From assembly GCA_918026815.1 (NCBI GenBank), contig CAKJVC010000202.1, forward strand, positions 62,001-126,000: DNA of 64,000 nucleotides, given 5' to 3'. Shown in pieces: positions 47,008 through 58,318 of this stretch. The notes beneath the pieces are model-generated. The model did no database searches. It was given only the letters and a program-made list of their open reading frames with translations, and was not told where the DNA came from. Made by a program: the position numbers and the translations under genes. Position 1 is the stretch's first letter; every line of letters starts with the position of its first letter. Source of the stretch: Chalara sp. BL73. Lineage: Eukaryota; Ascomycota; Leotiomycetes; Helotiales.

Positions 47008-50000
47008 ATGGCCCCAAGTATCGACTTCCAGTCACAGGACGGCTTCAAGCAAGCAGCCAAAAAAAAGAACAAGAAAGCGGCTGCTAAATGGGATGATGAC
47101 GAAGGAGAGAAGAAGGAAGATGGCACTGGTGAGAGTGGCGGTGACAAGGACAAGGCTGGTGACGCTGGCTCAGGGGCCGGTGACGCTGGAGACGGTGATA
47201 AGAAAGATGAAGGAAGCAAGGATGGTGCAGATGACGCCAACCCCGAGGATGGTTGGGATAGCTTCCTGCCTGCGAAGTCTAAGAAGAAGGGTAAGAAGGG
47301 GAAGGTAGAAGAAGCAGCCCCTGCCCCGGTGGCAGAGAAATTAGATGCCTTCCACGAAATCAAGCTGGATGACACTACTCCCATGCTGGACCTTAGCTTC
47401 GACACACCGGCTACGGGATCAAAGACAAGTGGGTTTGGTGCCTGGGGAAGTAGTTGGACTACAGGTGCAACAAGCACTTGGGATTTCTCTGCGACAACTG
47501 CGGACACAGCGACTGACATAAAAAAGGAGCCAGAAGCTGATGCTAATCCCTGGAGTCTGAACCGCGGCAAGCCAAAGAAGAAGAGTGCTGGGTTCTCCTT
47601 TGGTGCATTGGATGAAGCCGAGCCAGAGCCAGATCCTCCAGGAGAAAAGAAGGAAGCAGAATCGTTCGACTTTGGATTCACAGCAGTCAATAAGAAGGAT
47701 AAGAAAAAGAAGAAAGGCGGACTGCTTGCGGACTTCGATACACCGACAGAGGAACCCGCTCCAGTGGCTGAGGAGCCTGCAGCGGACGATGACTGGGGAA
47801 CATGGGGAACTGCCAAAACGAAGAAGAAGGCTGGGAAGAAAGTTGAACCCGAGCCTGAACCCGAACCTGCCAAGGTCGAAGAGCCGACCCCGGTAGAGGA
47901 CGATTGGGGCTTTGGCAAGAAGGAGAAGAAAGGAAAGAAAGGCAAAGCTACTGTCCTAGACCCTCCCAAAGAAGAGGAAAAGGTTACCGAACCCGAGCCG
48001 GCGCCAGTGGAGGATGATTTCGGATGGGGTACGACCACTAAGAAGGGTAAAAAAGGAAAGAAAGGCGCAGCCGCTGTCCCAGAGCCACCTAAGGTAGAGG
48101 AAAAGGCTCCGGACCCTGAACCGGATCCAGTTGACAGCTTTGGGGACTGGGGCACCATAGCTAAGAAGGAAAAAAAAGGAAGGAAAGGCAAGAATGCTGT
48201 CGAAGAAGTCAAAGCCGAAGAGCCGCCTGCCCCAGAACCTGACCCAGTTATCGAAGATGATGCGTGGGGAATTTCTACCTCCAAAAAAGACAAGAAGAAG
48301 AAGGGTAAAACTATCGTTGAGGAGCCTCCCAAACCCAAGGATCCAGATCCCGAGCCAGAAGTGGAGGCAAAAGTCGATGATGACCCTTGGGCTTCCTTTT
48401 CAACAAAGAAAGCGAAGAAAGGGAAAGCTGCCGTGGTTCCAGACCCTCCAAAGGAAGAAGAGAAACTTCCAGACCCAGAACCTGTTGTTGAAGATAGTTT
48501 TGGATGGGGATCCTTCGGTACGAAGAAGGACAAGAAGAAGGGCAAAAACGCCACCATCGAGCCTGTTAAGGAGCCGGAGCCGGAGCCTGAACCTGAACCG
48601 GAACCTATTGTTGAAGATAGCTTTGGCTGGGGCTCTTTTAGTGCAAAAAAGGACAAGAAGAAGGGTAAGAATGCCATGGCCGAGCCCGTAAAAGCAGAAC
48701 CTGAGCCTGCAGTTGAGGACACCTTCAACTGGAGTTTTGGCGGAAGCAAGGACAAGAAGAAGGCTAAAGACGATGTCAAAGCGAAGGAGCCAAGTCCTGA
48801 GCCTGAACCTGCTCCGGTGGAAGATGATACCTGGGGTTTAGCAGCCAAAAAGGACAAGAAGAAGAAGGGCAAATCTGTAGTGGAAGAAATCAAAGCCGAG
48901 CCACCCAAAGAACCCGATCCCAAGCCTGAAGACGACATAGGTTGGGGAATATCAGCTTGGGGCAGTAGTAAGAAGGACAAGAAAAAGGTTGCTAATAAGA
49001 TACAAGAAGTTGAGGCAGATCCGATTGCTGAAGCCCTTAAACCAGCCGCCGATGATGATTGGATGAGCTGGGGCACTAAAGATAAAAAGAAGGGAAAGGC
49101 AACCTCAAAGGCTCTGGTAGAAGTTAAGGTAGAAGAGCCTGAGCCTGCACCAACTCCACCTCCTGCTGTCCCAGAAGTTGGAGATGATGACTTTTTTGGT
49201 GGTTGGGGTGCTGCTGGGAAAAAAGGGAAGAAGGGCAAGACTTCAGCTTTTGCTTCCCCTGATGCATCCATCCATGTTGATGAGCCAATCAAACCTGATG
49301 TCATCGAGGAGCCTACTAATGATGATATCTGGGGCATAGCTTCATCTAAGAAGGACAAGAAGAAAGGTAAGGCCAGCAAAATCATCCCTGTGGAAGTCGT
49401 CGAGGAACCCCCCCCCGTCGATCCTGTTGAAGCTCAGGCCCCTGAAGATGACTGGGCAAATTGGGGCACGACTGCAGCCAAAAAGGATAAGAAGAGTAAG
49501 AGCAAAACCAAGGATGTTATCGAAGCTCCCCCACCAGCTCCAACACCTCCTGCGATGGATTTGACCGAACCTGAGGCAGATCTTTGGGATTTTGGAAGCA
49601 CAGCCAAGAAAACCAAATCTAAGGAAAAAGAGAAACCTGCCGTCAAACTTTCCAAGAAGGAGCAAGAAAAGGCCGACAAACTGGCAAAGAAGGCCAAAGA
49701 GAAGGCTGACAAAGAGGAGGCCGAATTGAAGGCTGCCGAAGAGAAAGCGGCAGCGGAGGAAAAGGCGAGAGTCGAGGCAGAGGAAGCAGAAGCAAAGTTG
49801 AAAGCAGAGAAGGAAGCGGAAGAAGCTGCTGCCGCTGCAAAAGCTGCCAAACCTACTAAGAAATTGACCAAAAAGGAGCAAAAAGAGGCTGATAAACTTG
49901 CTGCTGAAAAGAAAAAGCAGGAAGAGGAAGCTGCTGCTAAAGCCGAAGAAGAAGCTGCCGCGGAAGCTCTTCTTGCAGAGCTTGAAGCTGAGGAGCTTGA

Positions 50001-52772
50001 GAGGCAGAAGGCTAAAGAAAAGGAACTACTTGAGGCAGCCAAGAAGACCAAAAAGGATCCGAAAATCAGTAAACTCGATAGCAAGTCCAGCAAGAGCAAG
50101 TCCAGCTCGAAAAGTGCCAAGGAAGTGGTTCCTGATCCCGAGCCGGAACCCGAACCCCTGATTGATCTAAAAGAGAAGATTGAGGTTCCTGACAAGGCCG
50201 AGGCTTTTAGTTTCTGGGGTGCGAAGAAAACGGTAATTAGCAACAAGGGTGTTGAGGCTACCGCCAAGGAAAAGGCTTCTAAAGACGAGATTGCGATTGC
50301 TGACAAAGCGAAGGTTCCAGAAGTAACTCCAAAGGACACGACGTCCTCTGCGAAGTCAGCATCCAATTCGACATCGATGAAAGCATCAATTGTAAAGAAA
50401 CCAGTCGGCGGGAAGATCGCTGATAAGTTGAAAGCGTTTGAGTCACCCAAAGAGGTTATCCCGCCACCTCCGCCTCCTCCCCCCCCGGCCCCCTTAACGC
50501 CACCAGTAGAAAAGGAGGATAAAAAGAAGTCCACCACCTCCAAATTGAAATCTTTATCTAAGAAGGAGAAGGAGAAGGAGATTATTGAGGAAACCGCACC
50601 ATCGCCCAAGAAATCCATCAAAGCTAAAGACGTGCCGGGCAGTTTTCCGGACGACGAGCCTGAGAATATTCTAGATATGCCCGTTGAGAAAAAGCCAAGC
50701 AAGAAGAGCAAATCTAGTTCGAAAGATAAGGATGCGGCAAAAGAACCGGTCAAAGCGGAAGTCGAGCCTGCTGGTCCTCCCACTCCGCCTCCTGAGCCCA
50801 AATCATCATCGAGGAAAGAAAGACCACGCGTGGTTCGAGATGGATCCTCCTGGGGTAACTGGGGCTCGACTCCTCGGAGAGACGAAAAGGAAAAGAAGCC
50901 CATTAAAGATCGCAAGCCGGACGATTCACCAGTCAAGGAATCTAAGGAGAGGAAACCTAAAGATGCAGACTTGAAACGCTCAAAATCGACTAAAAAACCA
51001 TCTGAAAAGGATGAAAAGCTATCTTCCAAGGACTCTTCATCTGACAAGGCCGATAGTCGACCCCCCAAATCAAGAGGGCTCTCAGCCATGTTCAGTACAG
51101 CACCTCCTCTCTCTAGATCTAAGTCGACCTCCGAGAAACGTCCTGGCAGCAAGACTAGTTCGCGTCGTTCCTCTGTTGTCGAGAGGTCTGGTATATTATC
51201 TCCACCCCCAGAGATGTCTGCAAAGGCAGCAAGAACTCTTGGTGTTAGCCCTACCAAGCTTGCGAGGTCCAAATCTGAAAGACAAAGTAAATCACGTGGT
51301 ATATATGTTCCATCCTATTTTTGGTCTTCGATGCTAACATGAATCAAGCTTTCGAAGAAGATGATGACCTAGTTATGGTCGATGCGGCTGAAAGCTCGGA
51401 GAAATCAAATCGGAAGGAAAAACCAAAGGTATTTAGAGATCCAATTTTCAAACCACCACCAGCTGTGCCAATGCCACCTGGAGACTACGATTTGCCAATA
51501 CGGAAGAAAAGATCTACCAGGGACTATAGTGCTAATACCGGAAATCAACAGGCCAAACAAGATGATGATATTGTCATGGTAGACGCGGGAGGTCCATCCG
51601 ATACTCTCGGTGGTTTGAGAAGGTCCGACTCGAGCGCCAAGAAAGCTGGATTGGCCGGCATGTTCGGGGGTCTTCTTTCCAAATCCCGTCCGGATAACAA
51701 GCGTCGTAGTACCGCCATTACTGAAGATGAGGGGCCGCGTGGCTTGAGACGGGAAGATCGGAAGATTAAGCGGGCTGCTACGGAGAGATCTCAGCCTGAA
51801 GATGTAGATGTGACTATGTCAGGTGGCGCAGTTGAAGAAGATCAAGAGGCAAGGCGAGAGGCAAGGCGGGCCCGGAGAGCTGAGAAGGAGGCTGCTGCCC
51901 AGGCTGCAGATGATGCGCGGAGAGCAAAGGACGAAGAACGAAGGGAGCGTCGTCGAAAGCAAGAAGAAGAGGCAGAGGCTAGGCTACGGGAAGAGAAGGA
52001 AGCCCGTCGTGCAGCTCGGCGGGAGCAGCGAGCGAAAGAAGAGGAAGAGAGACTTGCTGCTGAGGCTAAGGAGGCTGACAGGGCTGAAAGACGAAGAGCC
52101 AGAAGAGCGGAGCGAGATACCCAGACTGATGGAGAAGGCATTGCAGACGAACGCGCAAGGAAGTCTAACCGTCGAAGGTCTCACGGCCCAGCTGAAGATG
52201 ACGAGGATCGTCGACGGAGGCGTGAGGAGAGGCATCGAATTCGCTCAATGGATGCCCCGAAATCCAGCCGACGAAAGTCAGCGCCGGTCGTTGATAGCTA
52301 TTTTGACCCTCGAAGCAAAGATGCTGAATATATTCCTGCTGAAGGCCCTGTCTATAAGGAATCGAGGCGCAAGAAGGCTGGATGGCCGCATTCTGGTACT
52401 GATTCCTGGGTTCAAGAAACTTCTGATGCCCCCCCTCCACCAGAGGATGCGCCTCCTATAGAAAATGCCGGACCAGATGACCTCGCGGATGAGGACGCGC
52501 GACGACGTCTGAGAAAAACGCGAAGACATTCCAAGATGGAGGATGGAGGTGATGATCAAGATGAGAGACGACGGAGACGCGAGTCGAGACGCGGAGATCG
52601 AGCTGCGACAGTCAAGAGCGGAGGAGAACGCGCTCCAACCGTCAGGAGTGGTGAAGGCAGTGGCGATGGGCATCGCTCCAGTCGGAGAGATTCTGGCTTC
52701 GTCGACTCACCAAGGGCGCCTAGTGCTTCGGGCGGTCTATTCAGCCGCTTCAAGAAGATTGCTGGAGTTTGA
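47008..52772 (+). CDS. Giant disordered protein with WG, lysine and Pro-Glu repeats
   Basis: Exons 47008-51298 and 51349-52772 (intron GTATAT, GCTAACATG, CAAG) give 1904 aa. No enzyme domain. Residues about 20-870 hold at least 16 degenerate units: an acidic pair and Trp-Gly (DDWGTWG, DDWGFGKKEKKGKKGK, DSFGWGSFGTKKDKKKGK, DDTWGLAAKKDKKKKGK), then a lysine block, then Pro-Glu runs (EPEPEPEPEP). Next is a long charged helix (about 875-1030, KAKEKADKEEAELKAAEEKA), a Pro run (PPPPPPPPAP), a Ser/Lys region with MFSTAPPLSRS, two copies of an acidic element (DDDLVMVDA, DDDIVMVDA), two GLxxMF elements, a second charged helix (QEARREARRARRAEKEAAAQ) and an Arg/Ser tail ending GGLFSRFKKIAGV. Function unknown; the dispersed WG/GW motifs recall Argonaute-hook proteins. 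ATG 47008 is the first good start, but see the possible upstream exon. Confidence 0.8.
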
Positions 52773-54256
52773 TAGATCTATTTTGAGCGAGGTTCGATTC
52801 GTTATGGCGCCAAAGATACCAATTTCCTAATTGAGCGTATATCTGGAGTTCGTAGTGGGAACATGCATTGATAGGCGGCGAGCGGCTTGCATAGACCAGT
52901 GGCCTAGCCTTGTAGGAATTCTGTCTAAGTAGAGGTGGTGGTTCATGTGTTTTGACATATATACCCCTTTCAAAGCTGTATTCGTGGTGTATGTGCATTT
53001 GGCGGGCTTCGGGATGATATGTAACTGAATAGTACAAGATCCATTTGGAAGGCTTCAGGTTGATGTTATGCATGTATCACGTGCGACAGAGAGATCATTA
53101 TCTGCGTCTTCCACCCCTTTGAGATATATTCCATTTCTACAGCCATATCTATCCTTGGTTACAAGTCTCAACCTATAAGATGATGAGATTAAGAGGCGAA
53201 CTTTGGAGTACGCGACCATACGCTCTACACAGGTTTATCTGGCTTTGCACCAGATCCCGGCATTCTCATTATTCAAAATATCTATCTATGCATCTGTCTC
53301 TCTATATGAGGCATATTTTGAAGCAAAAGCTGGGTACCTCAGGCAGCACATAAATGACAATTGTTTTCCCCAATCCGGCATATCCATCCCGTATTGGTGG
53401 GTCGGTGGTCCGTGTCCACACACATATGCGGGGGAAGAGATATGGGTAGATAGATAGATAGGCTTTTAGTGTGAGGAGGGTTAAGCTAAAGTTAGGAATA
53501 GTAACTAATACATGATTTACCTACAGACAGCGTGTACACATCAATTCACTGCCGCCACCTGAGAGGATGCTATGGCGATAACATTGAGCGGGATGGTATC
53601 CTGGGTGCAATAGATGGTGCAATCATCTGCAATCGTCTTGCGAGTAGGTTAGGGAGAGCTAGGTCCCCACTTGTAGCGAATGGGGTAAAGCCACCCCTCC
53701 ATCCCCCCGGTCCAAGTGCTTCATTCCTGCTTGTTTGCTCTAGCCTTTAGTAACATGTATCTGTAGCCAGGATATGGCACTAGTGGGACTGCGTGTATTT
53801 CTTTCTGATAGAACTACCGTTTTTGCTTGTTCCTCGTTTCCTCCGTCGATGATAAAGTCAGCTCGTATAACTGCATTGCTTTTATCTTGCCCATCGACAC
53901 CGATTCTTTTTTGCCTCTTTGGAGGGATTGATGGATTAAGAGCGTACCATCTGCTCTATATCTCGCTCATATCTCGCATTCCCTTACATGTCAAACGCAT
54001 TGTGCTCGGTATGCTTCGATAAGATAATAAATATCCGTATATACATCATCGCTGTGAGGTTTGCTCATATGCCCCTCTTCTTCTCCTGGTTTTCTTGTCT
54101 TCCCGCCGTCACGCTGCCATAACGATACAAGAAATTCTTCCAATTGTGTAGGAGAAGCCTTCTTGGCTGGACCGAACGGCATTTCAGATTCAAATCTGTT
54201 GAGGCTTTGATCACCGGGTTACTAGTTTCAGATGAGCCATCCCAACACAGTACAAG
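52773..54256. other. Intergenic, 1.5 kb
   Basis: Between two same-strand genes. It contains a short TAGA microsatellite near 53444-53461 and no supported gene. Confidence 0.5.
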
Positions 54257-55847
54257 ATGCAGTTGCTATCTATTCGAGTACCTGATCAGTGGCTCTTCGG
54301 TCTCGCTGTGGGCATTCTATTATCCTTTGCTGCTGCTCTGACCTTCAACAAACGTGAACGTGACCTGGTGCTCAGTCGACTACATATTCATCGTCGACGT
54401 GCATCAGGTGCATCCACACCTCCTCGATCATTTTCACCAAGCAAGAGTGTCACGGAGCCACTCACGGAGAGCAAGGAGTCTGCTAGCCCAGACTATAAGA
54501 ATGTTTTCCCACCTTCAAGGCGATCAATTTTGCCTGAACTAGCCAAGAATAACTCGCATTCGAGCCAACGGATCATTTACGGGCCGGAGCCTTCTCCAGA
54601 GCATATCTCGACCAACCCATTGCCCACTACGCAGTCTTTTGATCTCGAAAATGTCGTCCCAAAGTACACGCCAACTGGCTTCTCAACTGCCGAGGTCAAA
54701 GCGATGGGCGATTTTCCTGCATACGATATCATTAGTGGCGTGCCGCTCCCACAACCATATGCTAATTTCGATCCCTCCACAGCCCTCCCGAGACCATATC
54801 GTCCGTTCAGATGGACCTACCACCAAACAATGTGTAGGTTGATATCATCTTGGTGCATCTGAGAACTTACTAATTTCTTTAGCGTTGACCAAGATGGAGC
54901 CAGATTGGTGGCTAGAAGTTGAGAACACCTACATTGCGAGAGTTGCTGAACGCAGGCAGCTGTTCAAAGACCACGGCAAGAAAGTCCTAGACTACCTACC
55001 AGGTTCGGAGCTCGCATGTAAAGAGCTCATGGAGATGTGTCTTCAGTTTTACTGTGCCCGTTATCCAGACTGCTTTTCGCTGTCTGATAGCCAGCGCATC
55101 TTCCACAATGGTATCCTCAAAGAAGACACCGACATTAGAAGTATGCATCCACTCCACGTTCTCCTCAACAACGTCCCTGAAGACTTCGCTATTGTCCTTC
55201 GCAACGAGAATGATGGCATGTACTACTTCCGCGCAGGAGTCATCTGTAGCTCCTTAGGCTGGAATGTATCCACTAAGATTGGGATGCAGCTCAAAGATAT
55301 CCACAAGCCAATCCCTGACTATAAGGAGAAGATGTCTTTTAGTATGGACCGCTACTTCACCAAGATGCCCACAAACTCACCCATCCAGCGCGGTAGTTGG
55401 GGCCTCGAAATTGGAACACCACTCTTCATGCCGGCCGGCGATCCACACGAACAACACCGCCTCAAGCAGAAAAAGGACCTCGCCATTGAAGAATGCTATC
55501 TCCGCGTAGATTGGCAAACCCTCCGTAGACTCCCACTGAGCGGGGGTATTGTATTTAATTTCAAAGCGCTGTTCACACCAGTGGCAGAGTTTAGAGATGA
55601 ACCATACATACCGGCGCTGTTGCTGAAAATCCTGAAGGAGGGAAAGAAGAACTTGATGGAGTATAAGAATACGTGGCATGTGGAGCATGTTTGCGTACCG
55701 GAGCTAGAAGAATATGCGCGAGAGCAGGTGGAGCGGGGCCTGGTTGTCCCGGAGGAAGGGATGGAGAACTGGGCAGTAAGTACGTTGAAAGAGAGCCCAT
55801 ATTTTCCGGGTTGGGAGGAAAAGTGGCATCGCCAGCAGAGGTTTTGA
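54257..55847 (+). CDS. DUF3445 (HODM-like heme oxidative N-demethylase family) protein, membrane-anchored
   Basis: Exons 54257-54833 and 54883-55847 give 513 aa. An N-terminal membrane anchor (WLFGLAVGILLSFAAALTF, residues about 12-30) is followed by a disordered Ser/Pro region of about 120 residues. The DUF3445 domain then fills residues about 160-500: MGDFPAYDIISGVPLPQPYA, MSLTKMEPDWWLEVENTY, LQFYCARYPDCF, HPLHVLLNNVPEDFAIVLRN, YYFRAGVICSSLGWNVSTKI, IHKPIPDYKEKM, LRVDWQTLRRLPLSGGIVFN. In bacteria, relatives bind heme and an iron-sulfur centre and demethylate dimethylamine; fungal members are uncharacterised (HRQ family). The anchor suggests an ER-bound oxidoreductase. Substrate and redox partner unknown. 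The junction TM-SLTKMEPDWW confirms the intron. Confidence 0.88.
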
Positions 55848-58318
55848 GGGTGTACAGGTCATGGATTCGTATACACTGGGTTGATATTGGGTATAGCATT
55901 CTCATGAGCAGTGAAATATTTTAGCACACCTTTTACACGTATCCTGGAAATGCTCAATTCATCTGCATAATAAATTGTCTTTATGCTTGTCAATGCGTAT
56001 ACATCGCATATCATTAAGAGCCAGATAGTTCTCATTGCCCTAAAATTCATAACTTATTTGATGACGGCGTGAAGGCGCATGCTCTTCTCAGGTTCCTGCT
56101 ATCTTGGTGGTGTTGGCGCTTCATTACCTGATTCGATGTTGAAGCAGGCAGCAAAATCGTACTCTAATCATTACGGACTGTATTTTAAAAGGCGTTTGCT
56201 TCCACTCAAGGATCGTGATTGAATGTTTGTGTTTTGGACATATTTCAGCGAGCCATACCTTGATATAATGCTTTTAACGTGGTTGGTCGTTTCGTTGCGG
56301 TCTGCTGGGTTCTCTCCATGTAATATGCATGCATGCGGCATATTTGCGTCATTGGAAGGGCCAGGTTGTCTTTCAAAGATATATATGTTCCGGCACGGAA
56401 TCCCCTATAAATCAACACGATATTATATTCCTCACTTCTGGCCAGTTTGTAGCCGCACCAACGGGACACCATTATTTGGAGGATATAAGAAAGGAACAGG
56501 CAAGGTGTAAGTCTCGGATACGATTATAGTTTAGAAGCGATATTGAAAAAGGAAATGTACAGCTCAGATCCTGTTTGGAGCATTGACTCCACAATATCTC
56601 CTGATCCATTCTCTGGCTTAATCCTAATGTTTCGTTCCTAGACAATCTTTGGAACTCGGCAAGGACATTGATATATTCCACAGTTACTACAAATCTCAGT
56701 ATTGTGGATGGGATCCCCAAGATATGGGGTAATAGATTGTCATCACTGCCGAACCCTGTACACATGAAGCAATAGCAAAGATACAAAGTCTTGCAACAAA
56801 CAAGAGCAGCTACGTCCTAGAGACGGAACGGTCCTGTATAGGTTAGGAGTTCTTGTCTCTGCATCATATGCTTTGCTCAAAATATACCTGGGTGTACGCG
56901 CGTGTCATATCTGGCATTTTCTATGGCTAAGAAGAAAGAGATGGTATCAAGGCCCTGAAAGAGGGTGTCGCTCGCTGGCGGAACAAAATTCCGTCTTTCA
57001 TTAAGATAACAGGTGAAATCGGATTCTCGAGGAAGTGGCCATCGGCGACGAGATGAAATTGTTTTTGTGTGGTCTATATTCTGGTTTTGATACGGTACAT
57101 GTGCTGTCGTCTCAGAATCGCATTCCAAGGCGGCTCTAATTTCACCAATAATTCTAGTCGTGGCAATTGTTTGATAATGTGTGAAGAATGCTGCCTGGCG
57201 CAATATTACTGAATGCTTCTAGAACGATTGGGCCGGATGTTAAAGCCCGTGGGTTCATTGCAATCTCTCTAAACAAAGGCAGGCTGGCAAGTAAGGAACT
57301 TCAGCGCAACAACCACCTTTCATCCACGAGACGAAATTGGGCTTTCCAAGACACCAACAGCACACACAATACGCGAGAGTGTTGCTGAGGTTGCTTTGCA
57401 TCCATAATATCGAGAGAAGAAGATCTGCTTCAATAAAATTCAACCCATAGTCTATTTCATCTCTTGTGTAGCAACTTTGCCAGAGAAAGTTTGTCGTTGC
57501 TGCGGTCGGCAACTGTGCTTCCCACCTCGACAGGCTCACGTCCTTCACACGGACAACCCTTCCGTAGACTCCCTTCGCTGAACCATCATCAACCTTTCGG
57601 ACAAAAGACACAGGAAAGTTTTTTTTTTGACGAGAAAACTGCTCTGTAAATTAGCAGTTCATATCCATTTTGAGCTTGTGAGAATCCGTCCCCGAGCAAC
57701 ATGCAGAGTTGAGCACCTCAAGTGAAGTAGTAGGCGCCACTTACTTATATACATCTTGCTGATGATGAGAACGTAATTCATAGGGACACAAAATCGATGA
57801 TCACATTCTCATCTCCACCGGCCTAGGTAGAATCAACCGCCAAAGCATCCATCGGAACCGGTCACATCTCCGCCTCCTAGAACCTCACCACCCTACAAAA
57901 TTGATTTGCTGGAAATCATGCTGGTCATCTCAATATCATCTGGTCCAGCAGCGCTGCAACTCGCCACCGTATACTGCCAGCAATCCAACAACGAGCCTGC
58001 CGCGCCCAATCTGAAGAGAATATGGGTCAGTCACGATCGTGCCGAACCGTCTAGAGCCCTAGATACTTGAGCAAGCGAACACTTTCGAGATTGCGCAGTG
58101 GAATGAAGGAACGGCTGTGCGCCTCCACCGTTACCAGCTGCAAGGCGGATACCAAGGAAGATAATTAATAATACTTCAACTTCTTACGATAATAGCTGTG
58201 GTCCACCCAACCATACGAAGGGAAGTGTGTGCCTCGGGGATAGGAATCCACTCTCCTGCTTCCGGCGCCTTTGGATCGAGCCTCATCTTGAGTTTGAATA
58301 CAACGGTGTGGTGCTGCC
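55848..58318. other. Gene-poor 2.5 kb stretch and upstream region of the Zn2Cys6 gene
   Basis: ATG frames of 60-118 codons on both strands (for example 57611-57255 -, 57203-56877 -) are not recognisable and lack convincing splice-linked partners. A T11 run lies near 57620. The last 400 bp should contain the transcription factor promoter. Confidence 0.45.

Noticed and set aside
46737..49385. 882-codon open frame on the - strand opposite the WG-repeat gene
   Set aside because: It is the antisense reading of GAA/GAG/AAG/AAA/CCN codons, which gives stop-free TTC/CTT/GGN text (Phe/Leu/Ser/Gly runs). It has no ATG-proximal domain, no splice logic and its periodicity mirrors the sense repeats.
49434..51272. 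612-codon open frame on the - strand
   Set aside because: Same cause: low-complexity antisense of the lysine/alanine/glutamate helix; Ser/Ala/Phe-rich with no family resemblance.
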